Below are positions 8,882 through 17,660 of a DNA stretch of 64,000 bases, piece by piece (position 1 is the stretch's first letter; every line of letters starts with the position of its first letter). A model generated the notes under the pieces. The model made no database searches and was not told the origin of the DNA. It saw only the letters and a list, made by a program, of their open reading frames with translations. The translations under genes were made by a program, and so were the position numbers. Source of the DNA: Prevotella sp. (lineage in GTDB: Bacteria; Bacteroidota; Bacteroidia; Bacteroidales; Bacteroidaceae); contig JAFRRN010000001.1 in assembly GCA_017428055.1 (NCBI GenBank), positions 1-64,000 on the forward strand, read 5' to 3'.

Positions 8882-10039
8882 TTATTTCATTTTACATTCC
8901 ACCACGCGGATGGGAAGCTTGACAGGACCCTCCTCGCCACGCCCTTTCATCGGCATCTTCTTGACTGTGGAGGACTTTTTCCTTGGCCCGGGCATGAGCG
9001 GACTGTAGTATAATACGCTACGAATCCTGTCTTTTTGGTCGCTTGAGATCTTATAGCCAAAGCTGATGGCATAATCCATGATGTTGGCAGAATAGAACGT
9101 CGTGCCGTCGCAGGCGGAACGCTTGATGAGATCTATGATGTCGAATTCTTCTTTCGTCGTATGGTCAATATAATAAGTTTGGTATGCGTTGTATTCCACG
9201 CGGTTGTAACTTGGCGTGTCCTCGCAATAATCGGTGTCGCCGCAAGAGTCTGCGGGCTCGCCGTCACGCTCAGTATACATGTGGTGAAGGCCGAAATAGT
9301 GACCCAACTCGTGTGCCAGCGTCACATTAACGTCGCTTGAGTTGTATGTGTAACCACTCTTCCCTTTGTCGGCAAGGGTATACCTGGTTGACTCCTGGTT
9401 GATGTACAGGCTGTTGATAGACGAACAGTGGGGGTAGTCGAGCATCGACTTGGTGATGGTGGTGTACTTCACGGTCTCCAATCCCGCCAATGCAGAGTCG
9501 CTCTCCACGACGTATGGCATGTGGCTGATGCCCAAGGTGATGCCCCCTTTGTCCTTGTCGGCTGCGAAGTTATACACCATGATATTTACATAGTCGTTGG
9601 GATCCCAGATGTATTTCTTGTACTCTCCCGTCGTGTTCATCATGAACTCGTGAGGGTCGATGGGGTAGGTGTCGTTCCATTTCACGTATTCCACGCCGGG
9701 GGTGGAGAGGGTGTTGCCTTTCTCGTCTTTCGTGGCAAGGAAGAACTTGATGTTGATATTCTCGCTTTCACCGTATATGCCGCCCTTGTAGATGTCGTTC
9801 ACGTTCTGGAGGATGGTAGAAAGGCGGCTCGTGGGAACGTATTGCAGTTCGTCGCCCTGGTCGGCATAGAGCACGTGGAATATCACGGGAATCTTGTAGG
9901 TATAGTTGTCGTCGATGGTCTCCTCGGTGTCATCGTCGTCCTCATGTGAACTGTTTGTCTCCGTCCGTCCGTCATCTCCCCCGCAGGAAAGGAATACCAT
10001 GCAAAGCAATAATAGTAAATAATGTTTATTTGATTTCAT
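8882..10039 (-). CDS. zinc metalloprotease lipoprotein (metzincin, BF0631-like)
   Basis: 385 residues from ATG 10039. The frame is open to 10078, but a good promoter at 10087-10057 places transcription start near 10050, so the inner start is right. MKSNKHYLLLLLCMVFLSCGGDD has a lipobox with Cys19, followed by an acidic linker. The zinc motif HELGHYFGLHH (HExxHxxGxxH) is near residue 241, with the Met-turn NIMDY downstream; DSCGDTDYCEDTPSYN is typical of M43/cytophagalysin-like peptidases and of the Bacteroidales family called zinc-dependent metalloproteinase lipoprotein. It is probably a surface protease. It is the first gene of the aroA-porW-porX operon. Confidence 0.88.
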   Translation of the reverse strand: MKSNKHYLLLLLCMVFLSCGGDDGRTETNSSHEDDDDTEETIDDNYTYKIPVIFHVLYADQGDELQYVPTSRLSTILQNVNDIYKGGIYGESENINIKFFLATKDEKGNTLSTPGVEYVKWNDTYPIDPHEFMMNTTGEYKKYIWDPNDYVNIMVYNFAADKDKGGITLGISHMPYVVESDSALAGLETVKYTTITKSMLDYPHCSSINSLYINQESTRYTLADKGKSGYTYNSSDVNVTLAHELGHYFGLHHMYTERDGEPADSCGDTDYCEDTPSYNRVEYNAYQTYYIDHTTKEEFDIIDLIKRSACDGTTFYSANIMDYAISFGYKISSDQKDRIRSVLYYSPLMPGPRKKSSTVKKMPMKGRGEEGPVKLPIRVVECKMK

Positions 10040-10056
10040 ATCTCCGTATTTTCGCA

Positions 10057-10087
10057 CAAAATTACGAATTAAAATCAAATGTGCAAA
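10057..10087 (-). promoter_or_regulatory. promoter of the metalloprotease-aroA-porW operon
   Basis: On the minus strand TTTG (10087-10084), a 19-base spacer and TAATTTTG (10064-10057) fit the Bacteroidetes consensus. Predicted start is near 10050, leaving about 11 bases before ATG 10039. Confidence 0.7.
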
Positions 10088-10227
10088 TTTTTCGTGCTTA
10101 TATTACGATATTCTAACAATCACCCACTTTCTGGCTGGTGGGAAACAGGTACATGATGCGTTTCCTTGCTACCCTCTCCTCGGGCCAATATGCCTGTCTT
10201 TTCTGGTAGATATATCGTTTGTTGCCC

Positions 10228-10288
10228 GTCCAAGCATCTTGGACGGGTCGTCCAAGGGCTTTGGACGAGGTGTCCAAGATGCTTGGAC
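10228..10288. repeat. three palindromes at exact 22-bp spacing
   Basis: Three 17-bp dyads of the form GTCCAAG-N3-YTTGGAC begin at 10228, 10250 and 10272. The first and third are perfect in their arms and their centres (CAT, ATG) are complementary; the middle one (centre GGC) has one mismatch. Five-base spacers give a strict 22-bp period, about two helical turns. The array is between the rpoD terminator and the metalloprotease promoter. It looks like an operator array or a small extragenic repeat. Confidence 0.8.
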
Positions 10289-10347
10289 AAACTACAAACC
10301 GATGCTTCGTCGGCGATGAAGCGATAGGTGATACAAGTTTTCAGGCA

Positions 10348-10388
10348 CGAAAAAGCCCCTTTCTCGATACTTTCTCGATAAAAGGGGC
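10348..10388 (-). terminator. rho-independent terminator of rpoD
   Basis: Arms GCCCCTTT (10355-10362) and AAAGGGGC (10381-10388) pair, followed on the minus strand by TTTTTC. A repeated CTCGATA occupies the loop. It lies 28 bases after the rpoD stop. Confidence 0.8.
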
Positions 10389-10415
10389 ATGTAAGATATA
10401 CCTGAAAGGCAATGA

Positions 10416-11288
10416 CTATCCGAGATATTTCATCAAGATCTTGGCGTTGCCGCTATCGCGAAGCTTGGCTATACTCTTCTCCCGGATCTGGCGGACGCGC
10501 TCGCGGGTGAGTCCCAGTTGGTCGCCAATCTCCTCCAATCCTTTCTCATGACACCCGATGCCGAAGCATTCGCGGATGATGGTGATTTCCCTCTCCTTGA
10601 GTACCTTGTTGAGTACGGAGTTCAATTCCAATGCCATCGACTCGTGGTCCACATGCCTGTCGGTCCTGCTGTCATCGCCGGAGGGCATGACATCCAACAT
10701 GCAGTTGTCCTCGCCGTCCTGGAAAGGAGCGTCTATACTCACGTGGTGGCCGTCTGCCATGAGGCTTTGGCCAATCTTATCCTCGTCGAGTTTGATGGCA
10801 TCCGACAATTCGGAGACCGACGGATGGCGCTGGTGCTCCTGCTCAAACTTGTTGATCTCATGGTTGATTTTGTTCAAGGACCCCACCTGGTTGAGTGGTA
10901 GGCGGACGATACGGCTCTGTTCGGCGATGGCCTGGAGGATGCTCTGCCGAATCCACCACACGGCATAGGAGATGAATTTGAACCCACGGGTCTCATCAAA
11001 CTTCTGGGCGGCCTTGATCAACCCAATGTTCCCCTCGTCGATAAGGTCGGTGAGGGTGAGTCCTTGGTGCTGGTATTGCTTGGCGACAGACACGACAAAT
11101 CGCAGATTGGCGGTCACCAACTTGTCTTTCGCACGTTCACCTTCGGGACCTCCCTTCTTGATTTTCTGTGCGAGTTCAATCTCTTCATCGATGGTAATGA
11201 GCGGAGCCCTGCCGATTTCGACAAGGTATTTATCCAATGCTTCACTTGATCGGTTGGTAATGCTTTTCTGAATCTTTAACTGTCTCAT
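10416..11288 (-). CDS. rpoD: RpoD-type housekeeping sigma factor
   Basis: 290 residues, the short form usual for the Bacteroidetes primary sigma (sigma-ABfr), without the large region 1.1 of proteobacterial sigma-70. Region 1.2 (LDKYLVEIGRAPLI), region 2 with TLTDLIDEGNIGLIKAA and FKFISYAVWWIRQSI, region 3 and region 4 with LTRERVRQIREKSIAKLR are all present. This protein would read the TTTG/TAnnTTTG promoters found elsewhere in the window. Its own upstream gap (11289-11480) holds a matching -7 element, and a hairpin terminator follows. It is a single-gene unit. Confidence 0.95.
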   Translation of the reverse strand: MRQLKIQKSITNRSSEALDKYLVEIGRAPLITIDEEIELAQKIKKGGPEGERAKDKLVTANLRFVVSVAKQYQHQGLTLTDLIDEGNIGLIKAAQKFDETRGFKFISYAVWWIRQSILQAIAEQSRIVRLPLNQVGSLNKINHEINKFEQEHQRHPSVSELSDAIKLDEDKIGQSLMADGHHVSIDAPFQDGEDNCMLDVMPSGDDSRTDRHVDHESMALELNSVLNKVLKEREITIIRECFGIGCHEKGLEEIGDQLGLTRERVRQIREKSIAKLRDSGNAKILMKYLG

Positions 11289-11358
11289 CGTGTTTAGAAA
11301 AACTTTGTAAGTGTTTGAAAATCAACTAAATATCCTAAATATCCTATTTAAAGCGATG

Positions 11359-11366
11359 CAAAGTTA
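11359..11366 (-). promoter_or_regulatory. -7 element before rpoD
   Basis: Minus strand TAACTTTG fits TAnnTTTG, giving a leader of roughly 60-65 bases. No good TTTG was seen at the -33 position. Confidence 0.45.
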
Positions 11367-11480
11367 CACTTTTTTTCAATACATTGTTGAAAAAAGCGAA
11401 CTTTTTTTGTTAAATAAACTAAAAAGGGGGATGAGTCACTTCATACTGCTATTCTGGCAGAAAGGCTGAGTACTACCACG

Positions 11481-12230
11481 TCAATCCTCATCCCTCAGCC
11501 ATCTTTTGGCTCTTTCGAGGTCTTCGAGGGTGTCGATGCCTATGGTTTCTTCGTGGGTGACTCCCACCTTGACGCGATAACCGTTTTGTAGCCAGCGCAA
11601 TTGTTCAAGGCTCTCTGCCACTTCCAATGATGATTGTGGCAACTGGGTGATTTGGTGGAGCACCTCCGTACGATACGCATAGATGCCAAGATGCTTGAGA
11701 AAGGGATACTGTTGGAGCCATTCTTTCTCGTCATACCCACGGACAAATGGTATCACGCTGCGTGAGAAATACATGGCAAAACCGTTGTTGTCAACGACAA
11801 TCTTTGGGGAGTTGGGATTCTTTACCGTCTCCATGTCGGTAAATGGTTTCCCCAAGGTGGCGATTTGAGTCGTGTCGTCGTTGTCGAAACACGCACAGAG
11901 GGTGGTGATTTGTGATGGATGGATGAAAGGCTCGTCGCCTTGCACGTTGACCACCACGTCCCATTGCCCGCCAATCTTTTGGACGGCTTCCTCGATGCGG
12001 TCGGTGCCGCTACGGTGGTTAGGTGATGTCATGACGGCGTTTCCGTGGAATCGCTGCACCTCTTCGTATATGCGCTCGTCGTCTGTGGCGACATACACGG
12101 TGTCGATGACCCGCCTTGCTTGTTCGTAAACTCTCTGGATGATGGTCTTGTCGCCCAAGCGAGCCAATGGCTTGCCAGGGAAACGAGTGGAAGCATACCT
12201 CGCGGGTATGATGCAAATAAAACGATTCAT
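11481..12230 (-). CDS. kdsB: CMP-KDO synthetase
   Basis: 249 residues from ATG 12230; a GTG at 12236 would add two residues. KdsB activates KDO with CTP for the inner core of lipopolysaccharide. The N-terminal IIPARYASTRFPGKPLARL nucleotide-binding loop and VVNVQGDEPFI are diagnostic, and the SGTDRIEEA segment is also present. It follows the DUF5687 gene after 11 bases and is the last gene of the ftsK-lolA-DUF5687-kdsB unit, which groups envelope functions. Confidence 0.95.
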   Translation of the reverse strand: MNRFICIIPARYASTRFPGKPLARLGDKTIIQRVYEQARRVIDTVYVATDDERIYEEVQRFHGNAVMTSPNHRSGTDRIEEAVQKIGGQWDVVVNVQGDEPFIHPSQITTLCACFDNDDTTQIATLGKPFTDMETVKNPNSPKIVVDNNGFAMYFSRSVIPFVRGYDEKEWLQQYPFLKHLGIYAYRTEVLHQITQLPQSSLEVAESLEQLRWLQNGYRVKVGVTHEETIGIDTLEDLERAKRWLRDED

Positions 12231-12241
12231 GGACACACTCT

Positions 12242-13741
12242 TTATCTTGAATACCTAAACCCTTCCATCAAAATGTACTTCTTCTTCATCATACGTTGGT
12301 AGATGTTGCGGAGCCAAAGGGGATGAGCCGCTATGAAGGCGATGCCGATAAGGAGCATCACGATGTCGGAAACACTGTTTCCCCAAAGGGTTTGCATGGT
12401 TGTCACCATGACCATGGGGACGATGAATGCCACCATCTGTGCCGCTATTTGGAAATAGTTGTTTTCCATACCGCCCTTACTGATGAACTTGGTGTTGAGC
12501 GGTGTGGTCACTTTGTTGTACACAGCCATCTGGAAAAGGATGAAGTATTGGAATCCCGCCGTGAACACGCCGTAAGAGATGAGCATGAGCAGAGACCATT
12601 TTCCCGTGAACACCGTGGGGAGCATCAAGAGGAAGGGGAAGAACAGGATGATGGAGTAGAAAATGTACTTGGCATGTAGGAGCTTGAGGATGTTCTCCCT
12701 TCGTACCATCAGGCAATCGATGTAATTGCCCTCGTTGCACATGATTTTGATGACGAGCATCGCCCCATAGATCACGTAATTGTACAGGCACCAGAAATTG
12801 GTCATGAACTGTGAGTCGTAGGCATCGGTGAACGCAATGAGCAGACTCATCATCAAGACGATGGCACTGGCGAAGATGAATCCTTTGCGCACGTTCTTGT
12901 TGCGCTGGGTGGACTTGATCTCCAGTTGGATATATTGTCCCACGTCGCCCCGCTTTTCCAAGAAAGCGAAATGTCGCGAGGCGTAAGAATGTGTTTTCTC
13001 TGTCCTCGACAGTTCTTTCCAGATATGACTGAATTGCACTTTGCGGTTGATAAGTGCCAGTATCACGACCAAGGCAACGAGGAGGAGGTAGGGTAGGATG
13101 CTTCCCTCTGATATGGCTGTGCCAATGTTAGCATAGAACTTGATAAAGAACTTCCATCCTTTGATCATGGCAGGGAGGAAGATAGCGGTATAGACACCGA
13201 TGGGCAGGAGCCACCAAAGCAGATGGTCATTGATATAGGCACGTGCGATGGAATACCATTGGCTATTGGCGAGGAAGAGCAAATAATAACAGAAGAGGAA
13301 TCCTAACGACACCCAGATGCCCTCGGAAAACAACACCGACATGAACACGAATGGCACCAACATGGCAAACCATGTGACATTGCCCCAATTGAACAACGAT
13401 CGGAAGATGAACATGTCGATACATGTATATTTGGGGATGGGCAGGAGGATGTAGGGCTTGATGATCTGCGCAGGAGTCTGTTGGGCCAAGAAGCGTATGA
13501 AAAAGTCCAACGTGAGGATGAATGGCGATATTCCAAACATAAATTCCACCGCAGTCATCGACCTGCTGTCGTTGGCTGCCATGGAAAAGATGACGGCAAA
13601 GAAGATAAGATAGATGATCATAAACGCATAGACGATGCCTATGAGTATCTTTGCAGCCTTATTCTGCTCGAAGCTGAAGGCCCGCTTCTCCGCAAGGATG
13701 CGGTGTTTTCGCAACGCCTTGAATAATTCCAGTTTGTTCAT
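12242..13741 (-). CDS. DUF5687 polytopic membrane protein
   Basis: 499 residues with about a dozen hydrophobic helices; the first clear helix is near residues 32-55. The N-terminal LFKALRKHRILAEKRAFSFEQN and the overall length match the Bacteroidetes DUF5687 family, which resembles ABC-2 type transport permeases. Such permeases normally pair with an ATP-binding protein, but none is adjacent: lolA is 16 bases upstream and kdsB 11 bases downstream. The ATPase may be elsewhere, or the protein may act alone. Substrate unknown. Confidence 0.8.
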   Translation of the reverse strand: MNKLELFKALRKHRILAEKRAFSFEQNKAAKILIGIVYAFMIIYLIFFAVIFSMAANDSRSMTAVEFMFGISPFILTLDFFIRFLAQQTPAQIIKPYILLPIPKYTCIDMFIFRSLFNWGNVTWFAMLVPFVFMSVLFSEGIWVSLGFLFCYYLLFLANSQWYSIARAYINDHLLWWLLPIGVYTAIFLPAMIKGWKFFIKFYANIGTAISEGSILPYLLLVALVVILALINRKVQFSHIWKELSRTEKTHSYASRHFAFLEKRGDVGQYIQLEIKSTQRNKNVRKGFIFASAIVLMMSLLIAFTDAYDSQFMTNFWCLYNYVIYGAMLVIKIMCNEGNYIDCLMVRRENILKLLHAKYIFYSIILFFPFLLMLPTVFTGKWSLLMLISYGVFTAGFQYFILFQMAVYNKVTTPLNTKFISKGGMENNYFQIAAQMVAFIVPMVMVTTMQTLWGNSVSDIVMLLIGIAFIAAHPLWLRNIYQRMMKKKYILMEGFRYSR

Positions 13742-13757
13742 GGATGTCTATTTGAGA

Positions 13758-14384
13758 TTATCTGAGGTCAATCACCTCGGCTTGTGGGAAGTCCTTCGCG
13801 TTGAACGTGAAGATGTTGTTGGGTTGGTTCTTGGCTTGGAAATTGGAAATGTTAATCGTTGTCCAAGTCGTTCCCTGCCGCATTTTCACTTGTGAAGGCA
13901 CGTATGTTGTCTTGTTGATGTTGATGTACATCTCCTGTACGTTACGTTTCTTGTTTTGCGCAGTGAGATGTACTTGGTAATAACCATTGACAGTCTTCAT
14001 GTCCATGTTGAATCCCGTCTTGTACATGCTAATAAACTGGTAGGGATTCATGGCTGCCAACTGCGACTCCTTGGGGGTTGTCACGTTCACTTCATCGGTG
14101 GATTTCAAGTACGACCATTGTGTCTTGCCGTCAAACCAGACGATGGCATCGGGGGTCGTGGCATGAAACTTGTTCTCCTTGATGGCAATGGTGCCGCTCG
14201 TGTTGCCATATTTGGCACTTGTAATCTTGAAGTTGGCACTCGCCCCTCCCTTTCTTCCCACGACGGAAGCGGTCTTGTCAAGTACCTTACGTGCATTTTG
14301 CGTACCTTGCGCCATGGTGTTCAAGGTAACAAATGCCATCATGCATGTTAATAATATTCGAGTGATTTGCGTTATTTGTGTCAT
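13758..14384 (-). CDS. lolA: LolA-like lipoprotein carrier
   Basis: 208 residues. A signal peptide ends at about NTMAQ (residue 25). The mature protein has the LolA-like half-barrel pattern: ASANFKIT, a DAIVWFDGKTQWSYL strand pair, NPYQFISMYKTGF and the late YVPSQVKMRQG strand. LolA ferries lipoproteins across the periplasm to the outer membrane. It lies 75 bases after ftsK, an order often seen in Bacteroidales, and leads into DUF5687. This genome needs the pathway: several lipoproteins are encoded in the window. Confidence 0.87.
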   Translation of the reverse strand: MTQITQITRILLTCMMAFVTLNTMAQGTQNARKVLDKTASVVGRKGGASANFKITSAKYGNTSGTIAIKENKFHATTPDAIVWFDGKTQWSYLKSTDEVNVTTPKESQLAAMNPYQFISMYKTGFNMDMKTVNGYYQVHLTAQNKKRNVQEMYININKTTYVPSQVKMRQGTTWTTINISNFQAKNQPNNIFTFNAKDFPQAEVIDLR

Positions 14385-14459
14385 GATAATAAACAGTTTA
14401 TAACCATTTGATTCATGGAATCCGTATTCGTTTAAAAGACGAATACATTTTATGATTTG

Positions 14460-16904
14460 TTAGCTTTTGAGATTCGCAATCAATGTGTTGAGCGAATTTT
14501 CATCGGTGATGAGCACGTCGCGAGGTTTGCTACCCATAGCCGGCCCGACGATTCCCGCTGCCTCCAATTGATCCATCAAGCGGCCGGCGCGGTTGTATCC
14601 GATGGAGAAACGCCGCTGGATCATGCTGGTGGAGCCTTGTTGGGATATGACGATGGCGTGTGCCGCTTCCTCAAAGAATGGGTCGAGCGTACCGACGTTG
14701 GCTGTGCCGTTGCCTCCGCCATCGCCATCGGCCGATGCCGGCTCTGGCAATTCCATGGGGTCGATGGGTCCGGGTTGTGCTGCCACATAGTTATTGATAC
14801 GCTCCACCTCGGGTGTGTCTACAAATGCGCATTGCACACGGATAGGATCCGTGCCGTTGATGATGAGCATATCGCCTCGTCCCACCAACTGATTGGCGCC
14901 GGGGCGGTCAAGGATAGTGCGTGAGTCAATCATGGATGTGACCTTGAATGCCATTCGTCCGGGGAAGTTGGCCTTGATGGTACCCGTGATGATATTGGTG
15001 GTGGGGCGTTGCGTGGCGATGATCATGTGGATGCCGACGGCACGTGCGAGTTGGGCGATACGTGCGATGGGCAACTCCACTTCCTTGCCTGCCGTCATGA
15101 TGAGGTCGCCAAACTCATCGATGATGACCACGATGTATGGCATATAGTCATGCCCTTTGGTTAAGTCGAGCTGCCTGTTGACAAACTTCTCGTTGTATTC
15201 CTTGACGTTTCTCGCCCCAGCCTGTTTCAGCAAGTCATACCTCGTGTCCATCAACTTACACAATGAGTTCAAGGTACGTACCACTTTCGTCACGTCGGTG
15301 ATGATGGGTTCCTCCTCGTTCTCGGGAAGCGTTGCCATGAAATGGTTGGCGATGGGGGCGTAAGTGGTGAACTCCACCTTCTTTGGGTCTACCAACACGA
15401 ATTTCAACTCATTGGGATGTTTCTTGTAAAGCAAGGAAGTGATGATGGCATTGAGGCCTACGGACTTACCTTGACCCGTGGCACCAGCCACCAAGAGGTG
15501 GGGAATCTTCGCCAAGTCAGCCATATAGACATCATTGGTGATGGTCTTACCCAAGGCGATGGGCAAATCCATCTTCGTCTCTTGGAACTTCTTGGAATTG
15601 AGGATGCTCTCCATAGAGACGATGTTGGCTTTCTTGTTAGGCACCTCAATACCGATAGTACCTTTGCCGGGGATAGGGGCGATGATACGGATGCCAAGGG
15701 CGGAGAGGCTCAAGGCTATGTCGTCCTCCAAATTACGTATCTTGGAGATGCGGACACCTTCGGCTGGGGTAATCTCGTAAAGGGTAATCGTTGGCCCGAC
15801 GGTTGCCTTGATTTCCTTGATATCCACCCCAAAGCTGTTCAATACCTCCACGATGCGGCGGTTGTTGGCCTTGATTTCCTCCATGTCAATCTCGGGTTTC
15901 CCGTCGTTGTCGTATTTCTTGAGCAAGTCAAGCGTAGGGAATTGGTATCTCAAGAAAGGCTCACGGGGATTGATGGGAGCCTTGATGGCGTCATCGTTCA
16001 GTCGCTTCCCTTTGGCTTCCTCGCCTTCTTTTCCCACCTCCACGGTCAGTGTGGATTTCTCTTTGGGCTTGTTGGTGGGCTTCCTGTCAATGGGCTTAAT
16101 GGGACGCTCCTCATTGGGAGTGAACTCGGTAAGGTCAACCACGGGCGACCGGTGGTTTTCTAACGTGTCATCATGGGGTGCTTGGTTGCCTGGTTGGTCG
16201 TCCTCTTCGTCGTCATCATCATCTTCATCCCCATCATCTTTACCATCATTGGTAATAGTCAAGTCTACCTTGTTGGAAAGGTATTTCATGGGATTCAGTA
16301 ACTTACGGATGATATTGATGGTCTCGGCACTGATGTAAGTGAGGAATGCCAATGCCGTAATGAACAAGATAACGGTCAACCCTGGCGTTCCGAAGAGATT
16401 TTCCAACTGTTGCACGCAATAGATCCCATGGCCTCCGCCAGGATTGAAAACGAGGTTGCCCATGAGTGGGGCCAGGAACTTGGCAAAGGCAATGGAACAC
16501 CAAATCATGACCAATGCCATGCCGAAAAACCACTTCCAGAGGTTTACCTTATAGACACCCATCAAACGAAGTCCTACCAAGATAACAAACACAGGGATGA
16601 AAAATGCCGCTATCCCAAAATTCTTCGTAATAATGATATATGAGAGAATGGCTCCCAAAGAGCCGCAATAATTGGCAAACTGGCGGTCTGTGTTCATCCA
16701 TTCACCAGGCCGTAGGTTTTCCAAGATGCTTTGGTCTGCCTGTCCGGTATAGAAATAGGAAAACATGGCAATGATGACATACAATGATGCCAGTACCAAT
16801 AACACCCCTAATGCAAAATCTGTTTTTTCGTTGCTGAATATATTTTGAAAACCAATTGTTTCGCTAAAACTTTTAGGTTTACGTGTTTTTTTCTTCTTCG
16901 CCAT
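14460..16904 (-). CDS. ftsK: FtsK/SpoIIIE DNA translocase
   Basis: 814 residues. Four membrane helices occupy the first ~200 residues, then an acidic, low-complexity linker (an Asp/Glu-rich run near 225-240). The motor carries Walker A GATGQGKS and Walker B VVIIDEFGDL. The C-terminal gamma winged helix (QRRFSIGYNRAGRLMDQLEA) reads orientation sequences on the chromosome. FtsK pumps DNA at the septum so that dimers are resolved by XerCD. A -7 element at 16936-16929 precedes it, and lolA, DUF5687 and kdsB follow. Confidence 0.96.
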   Translation of the reverse strand: MAKKKKTRKPKSFSETIGFQNIFSNEKTDFALGVLLVLASLYVIIAMFSYFYTGQADQSILENLRPGEWMNTDRQFANYCGSLGAILSYIIITKNFGIAAFFIPVFVILVGLRLMGVYKVNLWKWFFGMALVMIWCSIAFAKFLAPLMGNLVFNPGGGHGIYCVQQLENLFGTPGLTVILFITALAFLTYISAETINIIRKLLNPMKYLSNKVDLTITNDGKDDGDEDDDDDEEDDQPGNQAPHDDTLENHRSPVVDLTEFTPNEERPIKPIDRKPTNKPKEKSTLTVEVGKEGEEAKGKRLNDDAIKAPINPREPFLRYQFPTLDLLKKYDNDGKPEIDMEEIKANNRRIVEVLNSFGVDIKEIKATVGPTITLYEITPAEGVRISKIRNLEDDIALSLSALGIRIIAPIPGKGTIGIEVPNKKANIVSMESILNSKKFQETKMDLPIALGKTITNDVYMADLAKIPHLLVAGATGQGKSVGLNAIITSLLYKKHPNELKFVLVDPKKVEFTTYAPIANHFMATLPENEEEPIITDVTKVVRTLNSLCKLMDTRYDLLKQAGARNVKEYNEKFVNRQLDLTKGHDYMPYIVVIIDEFGDLIMTAGKEVELPIARIAQLARAVGIHMIIATQRPTTNIITGTIKANFPGRMAFKVTSMIDSRTILDRPGANQLVGRGDMLIINGTDPIRVQCAFVDTPEVERINNYVAAQPGPIDPMELPEPASADGDGGGNGTANVGTLDPFFEEAAHAIVISQQGSTSMIQRRFSIGYNRAGRLMDQLEAAGIVGPAMGSKPRDVLITDENSLNTLIANLKS

Positions 16905-16928
16905 CTTATAGAGTTCGTATTTTTAGTG

Positions 16929-16936
16929 CAAAATTA
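16929..16936 (-). promoter_or_regulatory. -7 element before ftsK
   Basis: Minus strand TAATTTTG, 24 bases upstream of the ftsK ATG. No clear -33 TTTG at the right distance. Confidence 0.45.
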
Positions 16937-16979
16937 GCGCAAAAAACTTATAATCTTTTATATTTTCGTAACTTTTTTC

Positions 16980-16987
16980 TATTTTTG
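16980..16987 (+). promoter_or_regulatory. -7 element before the exonuclease-rlmI-tilS operon
   Basis: TATTTTTG, 19 bases before the exonuclease ATG. It is divergent from the ftsK promoter, so both share the 100-base gap 16905-17006. Confidence 0.45.
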
Positions 16988-17006
16988 CAATTCATTATTG
17001 ATTTAG

Positions 17007-17660
17007 ATGAGAAAAATTATTTACGACAAGTTCGACAAATTGGCCATCAAAGATTTTCCTGTGGAGCAATTTCCCGGTCGCATCATAGTTGTTGAGACAG
17101 AGAGTGAGGCAGAAAAAGCAGTGGAATACCTATTATCACAAGACATTCTTGGGATGGATACTGAGACAAAGCCATCGTTCACGAAAAGTGACATCCAACA
17201 CCTTGTGGCACTCTTGCAAGTGTCTACCCACGACACATGCTTTCTCTTTCGGTTGAACAAGTTAGGAATGCCACCATCCATACTCCGTCTTTTGGAGGAT
17301 ACGACGGTTATGAAAGTTGGTCTTTCATGGCATGACGACATCCTCTCGCTTTTGAGGAGAGCGACATTTACCCCTGGATATTTCATAGACATTCAGAATC
17401 TTGTGTCACTAATAGGCATAAAAGACCTCTCCTTGCGTAAACTCTATGCCAATATTTTCCATAAGCGAATCAATAAGCATCAACAGTTATCCAATTGGGA
17501 AAGGAATGTCCTTAATGATAAACAGATGATCTATGCAGCCACAGATGCTTGGTCTTGCATCATGTTGTATGAGGAGATTCAACGCTTATTGGCAAGTGGG
17601 GATTATGAGTTGGCTGTGACAAAGCAAGTAATAGAACAAGAACATGATGATGAGTTATAA
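17007..17660 (+). CDS. 3'-5' exonuclease, RNase D-like DEDD family
   Basis: 217 residues. Exo I is seen as LGMDTETKP (Asp and Glu of DEDD) and exo III as YAATDAWSCIMLYEEI (the DEDDy Tyr and Asp); exo II is the KVGLSWHDDILSL region. There is no HRDC domain, so it is the short stand-alone form common in Bacteroidetes rather than full RNase D. Its substrate, RNA or DNA, cannot be told. It is first in an operon in which rlmI begins inside its last 17 bases. Confidence 0.88.
   Translation: MRKIIYDKFDKLAIKDFPVEQFPGRIIVVETESEAEKAVEYLLSQDILGMDTETKPSFTKSDIQHLVALLQVSTHDTCFLFRLNKLGMPPSILRLLEDTTVMKVGLSWHDDILSLLRRATFTPGYFIDIQNLVSLIGIKDLSLRKLYANIFHKRINKHQQLSNWERNVLNDKQMIYAATDAWSCIMLYEEIQRLLASGDYELAVTKQVIEQEHDDEL

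Noticed and set aside
10228-10288. CRISPR array
   Set aside because: Only three units, each palindromic, with five-base spacers; no cas genes near.
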